From assembly GCA_900149785.2 (NCBI GenBank), contig FSSI02000012.1, forward strand, positions 1 to 64,000: a DNA stretch of 64,000 bases, read 5' to 3'. The translations under genes were made by a program, and so were the position numbers. This stretch comes from Sodalinema lacuna_A (GTDB taxonomy: Bacteria; Cyanobacteriota; Cyanobacteriia; Cyanobacteriales; Geitlerinemataceae). The notes under the pieces were generated by a model, which did not search any database, was not told the DNA's origin, and worked only from the letters and a program-made list of their open reading frames with translations. Position 1 is the stretch's first letter. The number at the start of each line of letters is the position of its first letter. Shown here piece after piece: positions 62,585-64,000 of the stretch.

Positions 62585-63622
62585 TTAAGGGGCTGGATTG
62601 GGATATTTGGCGTGAATTGCATCAATGGCGGTTAACATATCCGGGGTTAATTCCACCGCTACGCTGCCTATATCCTCCTTCAACTGATCTAACGTCGTGG
62701 CCCCGATAATGGTACTGGCCACAAACCAGCGCGATCGCACAAAGGCCAAGGCCATCTGGGCCGGTGACAATCCCCATTGCTTAGCTAACTCCAGATAGGC
62801 CCCTAACGCCGCTTGCACATTGGGCTTACTATAACGTCCCCCAAACCCCGGAAATTGTCCGACGCGGGAGTTGGGATCGACGCCGCCTTGGTGTTTCCCG
62901 GTCAAGAAACCAAAGGCCAGGGGACTGTAGGCTAATAAGGGGACATTCTCCCGATAACTGGTTTCAGCGAGGGTTAGGTCAAACTCGCGATTGAGGAGAC
63001 TATAGGCGTTCTGAATCGACACCACTCGGGGAAGGTTCAACGTCTGGGCCAGATGACAAAACTGATTCACCCCCCAGGGAGTTTCATTACTCAATCCCAC
63101 ATAGCGGATTTTACCGGCATCCACCAGGTCTTTAAAGACTTCTAACTGTTCGTTGATGGGAACCGTGGGCCGATCTTGGTCTGGGTTGAAGGTTCCGCCG
63201 CCAAAGAGGGGGACATAGCGATCGGGCCAGTGGATTTGATAGAGGTCGATGTAGTCGGTTTTGAGTCGTTTGAGACTGTCATTGACCGCTTGTTCGATGT
63301 TGGGGCGATCGACGTTGCGATCTTTACCGCGAATCCACTCCATCCGTGAACCGCCGCCGGTGACTTTGGTGGCGATGATGAGTTGGTCTCGTTGCTGTTT
63401 GGCGAGCCATTGACCAATATACTCGCTGGTTCGGCCTTGGGTTTCCCCTCGGCCGGGAACGGGGTACATTTCGGCGGTGTCGATGAAGTTGACCCCTTGG
63501 GCGATCGCATGATCGAGTTGTGCATGGGCCTCCTCGATGCTGTTTTGTTGCCCGTAGGTCATGGTTCCCAGACAGATTTCTGAGACCTGTAAATCACTAT
63601 GACCGAGTTGGCGAGTTTTCAT
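62585..63622 (-). CDS. Aldo/keto reductase (Tas-like)
   Basis: 345 aa from MKTRQLGHSDLQVSEICLG (ATG at 63622; the TTG at 63637 is unlikely). The tetrad appears as FIDTAEMYP (Asp and Tyr), a Lys in IIATKV and YQIHWPDR (His). NADPH-binding GFLTGKHQGG and the C-terminal SRWFVASTIIGATTLDQLKEDI are also present, as in Tas (YfeK-like) proteins. It reduces aldehydes or ketones with NADPH; physiological substrate unknown. It is next to ubiA on the same strand. Confidence 0.9.
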   Translation of the reverse strand: MKTRQLGHSDLQVSEICLGTMTYGQQNSIEEAHAQLDHAIAQGVNFIDTAEMYPVPGRGETQGRTSEYIGQWLAKQQRDQLIIATKVTGGGSRMEWIRGKDRNVDRPNIEQAVNDSLKRLKTDYIDLYQIHWPDRYVPLFGGGTFNPDQDRPTVPINEQLEVFKDLVDAGKIRYVGLSNETPWGVNQFCHLAQTLNLPRVVSIQNAYSLLNREFDLTLAETSYRENVPLLAYSPLAFGFLTGKHQGGVDPNSRVGQFPGFGGRYSKPNVQAALGAYLELAKQWGLSPAQMALAFVRSRWFVASTIIGATTLDQLKEDIGSVAVELTPDMLTAIDAIHAKYPNPAP

Positions 63623-63689
63623 AAAAATCGAGATCAATCACAAACTGCTGTTATCTCAGTGTAGGAGCAACCTCCCCGCAATTCATCTC

Positions 63690-64000
63690 CTAAAGTCCCA
63701 AAAGCATCCCCAGTAACACCGCAAACCCCAGCCAGACATTTTGGGCAAACAAATCGCCGAAGGCGGGACAGGGTAAGGTTTCTTCTTGAAGTCGGGCCAC
63801 TTGCCAAGTCCAGCCCCCCGTGGCCAGGACTAATGCCAGCCAAAATTCGCTCCCTAAGCCCAGTTGAATGCCCACAACCCCCAAACAGACCACCGTAGCG
63901 ATAAAACAGAGGGCGATCGCCGCCACAACCGCCTCTCCAAAGAAAATCGCACTGGAGTTAATGCCGATTTTTAGGTCATCCTCGCGATCGGATAGGGCGT
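63690..64000 (-). CDS. ubiA: 4-hydroxybenzoate polyprenyltransferase UbiA-like, C-terminal part
   Basis: The minus frame enters the window at the right edge and reads ALSDREDDLKIGINSSAIFFG, then hydrophobic helices, ending ...LLGMLLGL at 63690. SDREDD is the second Asp-rich motif of UbiA and IGINSSA the conserved region after it. The enzyme prenylates 4-hydroxybenzoate for plastoquinone synthesis in cyanobacteria. Only about 103 residues are in the window. An internal GTG at 63926 is not a real start. Confidence 0.85.
   Translation of the reverse strand, partial: ALSDREDDLKIGINSSAIFFGEAVVAAIALCFIATVVCLGVVGIQLGLGSEFWLALVLATGGWTWQVARLQEETLPCPAFGDLFAQNVWLGFAVLLGMLLGL

Overview
The window comes from a cyanobacterium, most likely a filamentous Oscillatoriales-type species. 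The evidence is the very frequent HIP1 octamer (GCGATCGC), the split RNA polymerase genes rpoB-rpoC1-rpoC2 with rpsT and tatD upstream, an RRM protein next to rpsU, a cyanobacterial-type glgC, and many cyanobacteria-restricted families (DUF3326, DUF1574, Npun_R2821-like, TRADD-N-associated membrane domain). G-rich heptamer arrays (GGGAACA) are scattered through it. No tRNA, rRNA or CRISPR array was found.

Layout. 1-4.7 kb: the start of an IS200/IS605 tnpB on the minus strand, then a minus-strand run read as DUF2256 protein, 2Fe-2S ferredoxin, a 58-aa protein, DUF3326, CPBP membrane protease, AAA ATPase and an ExK nuclease-like protein. The last three are tightly packed and form a candidate defence operon. 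4.7-9.5 kb: trmJ-like methylase, sulfotransferase plus CapA-like protein, and a membrane-anchored class A beta-lactamase-like hydrolase. 9.5-16.8 kb (all minus): NUDIX, four-helix protein, valine-pyruvate transaminase, a 1190-aa RTX/cadherin-like protein and a QueC-like PP-loop protein. 16.8-26.9 kb: lipoprotein, folD, two surface-glycan genes, a methyltransferase, glgC, a CbpA-type J protein, an unknown 353-aa protein and a DUF389 membrane protein.

27.1-33.1 kb is the most distinctive accessory block. An HTH-STAND NTPase gene overlaps a TPR gene and is preceded by a 14-bp inverted repeat with a third related site. These converge on an operon of nurA and a two-TM coiled-coil protein resembling the cyanobacterial TRADD-N-associated domain. 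I infer a conflict/defence or programmed-death locus. 33.1-39.2 kb holds a four-copy 107-bp tandem repeat, a mercuric-reductase-like flavoprotein, a TVP38 protein, a PstS-like binding protein, a PspA-like coiled coil and a DUF1574 protein.

39.2-53.7 kb is core information processing: rpsT-tatD-rpoB-rpoC1-rpoC2 (minus), and hisD, a TPR protein, rbp and rpsU (plus), with structured leaders and clear terminators. 53.7-64 kb: a secreted protein, glycosyltransferase, phosphoesterase, polysaccharide deacetylase, a decayed TPR-CHAT gene with 138-bp repeats, an HGSNAT-like membrane protein, a Uma2-type nuclease, an aldo/keto reductase and the 3' part of ubiA.

A genome-wide habit is visible: short tandem repeats (7, 12, 15, 107 and 138 bp) sit in linkers, over stop codons, or directly against start codons. 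Four genes begin within a few bases of a (TGTTCCC)n array in the same orientation. All functional calls are from reading motifs; no database search was run.
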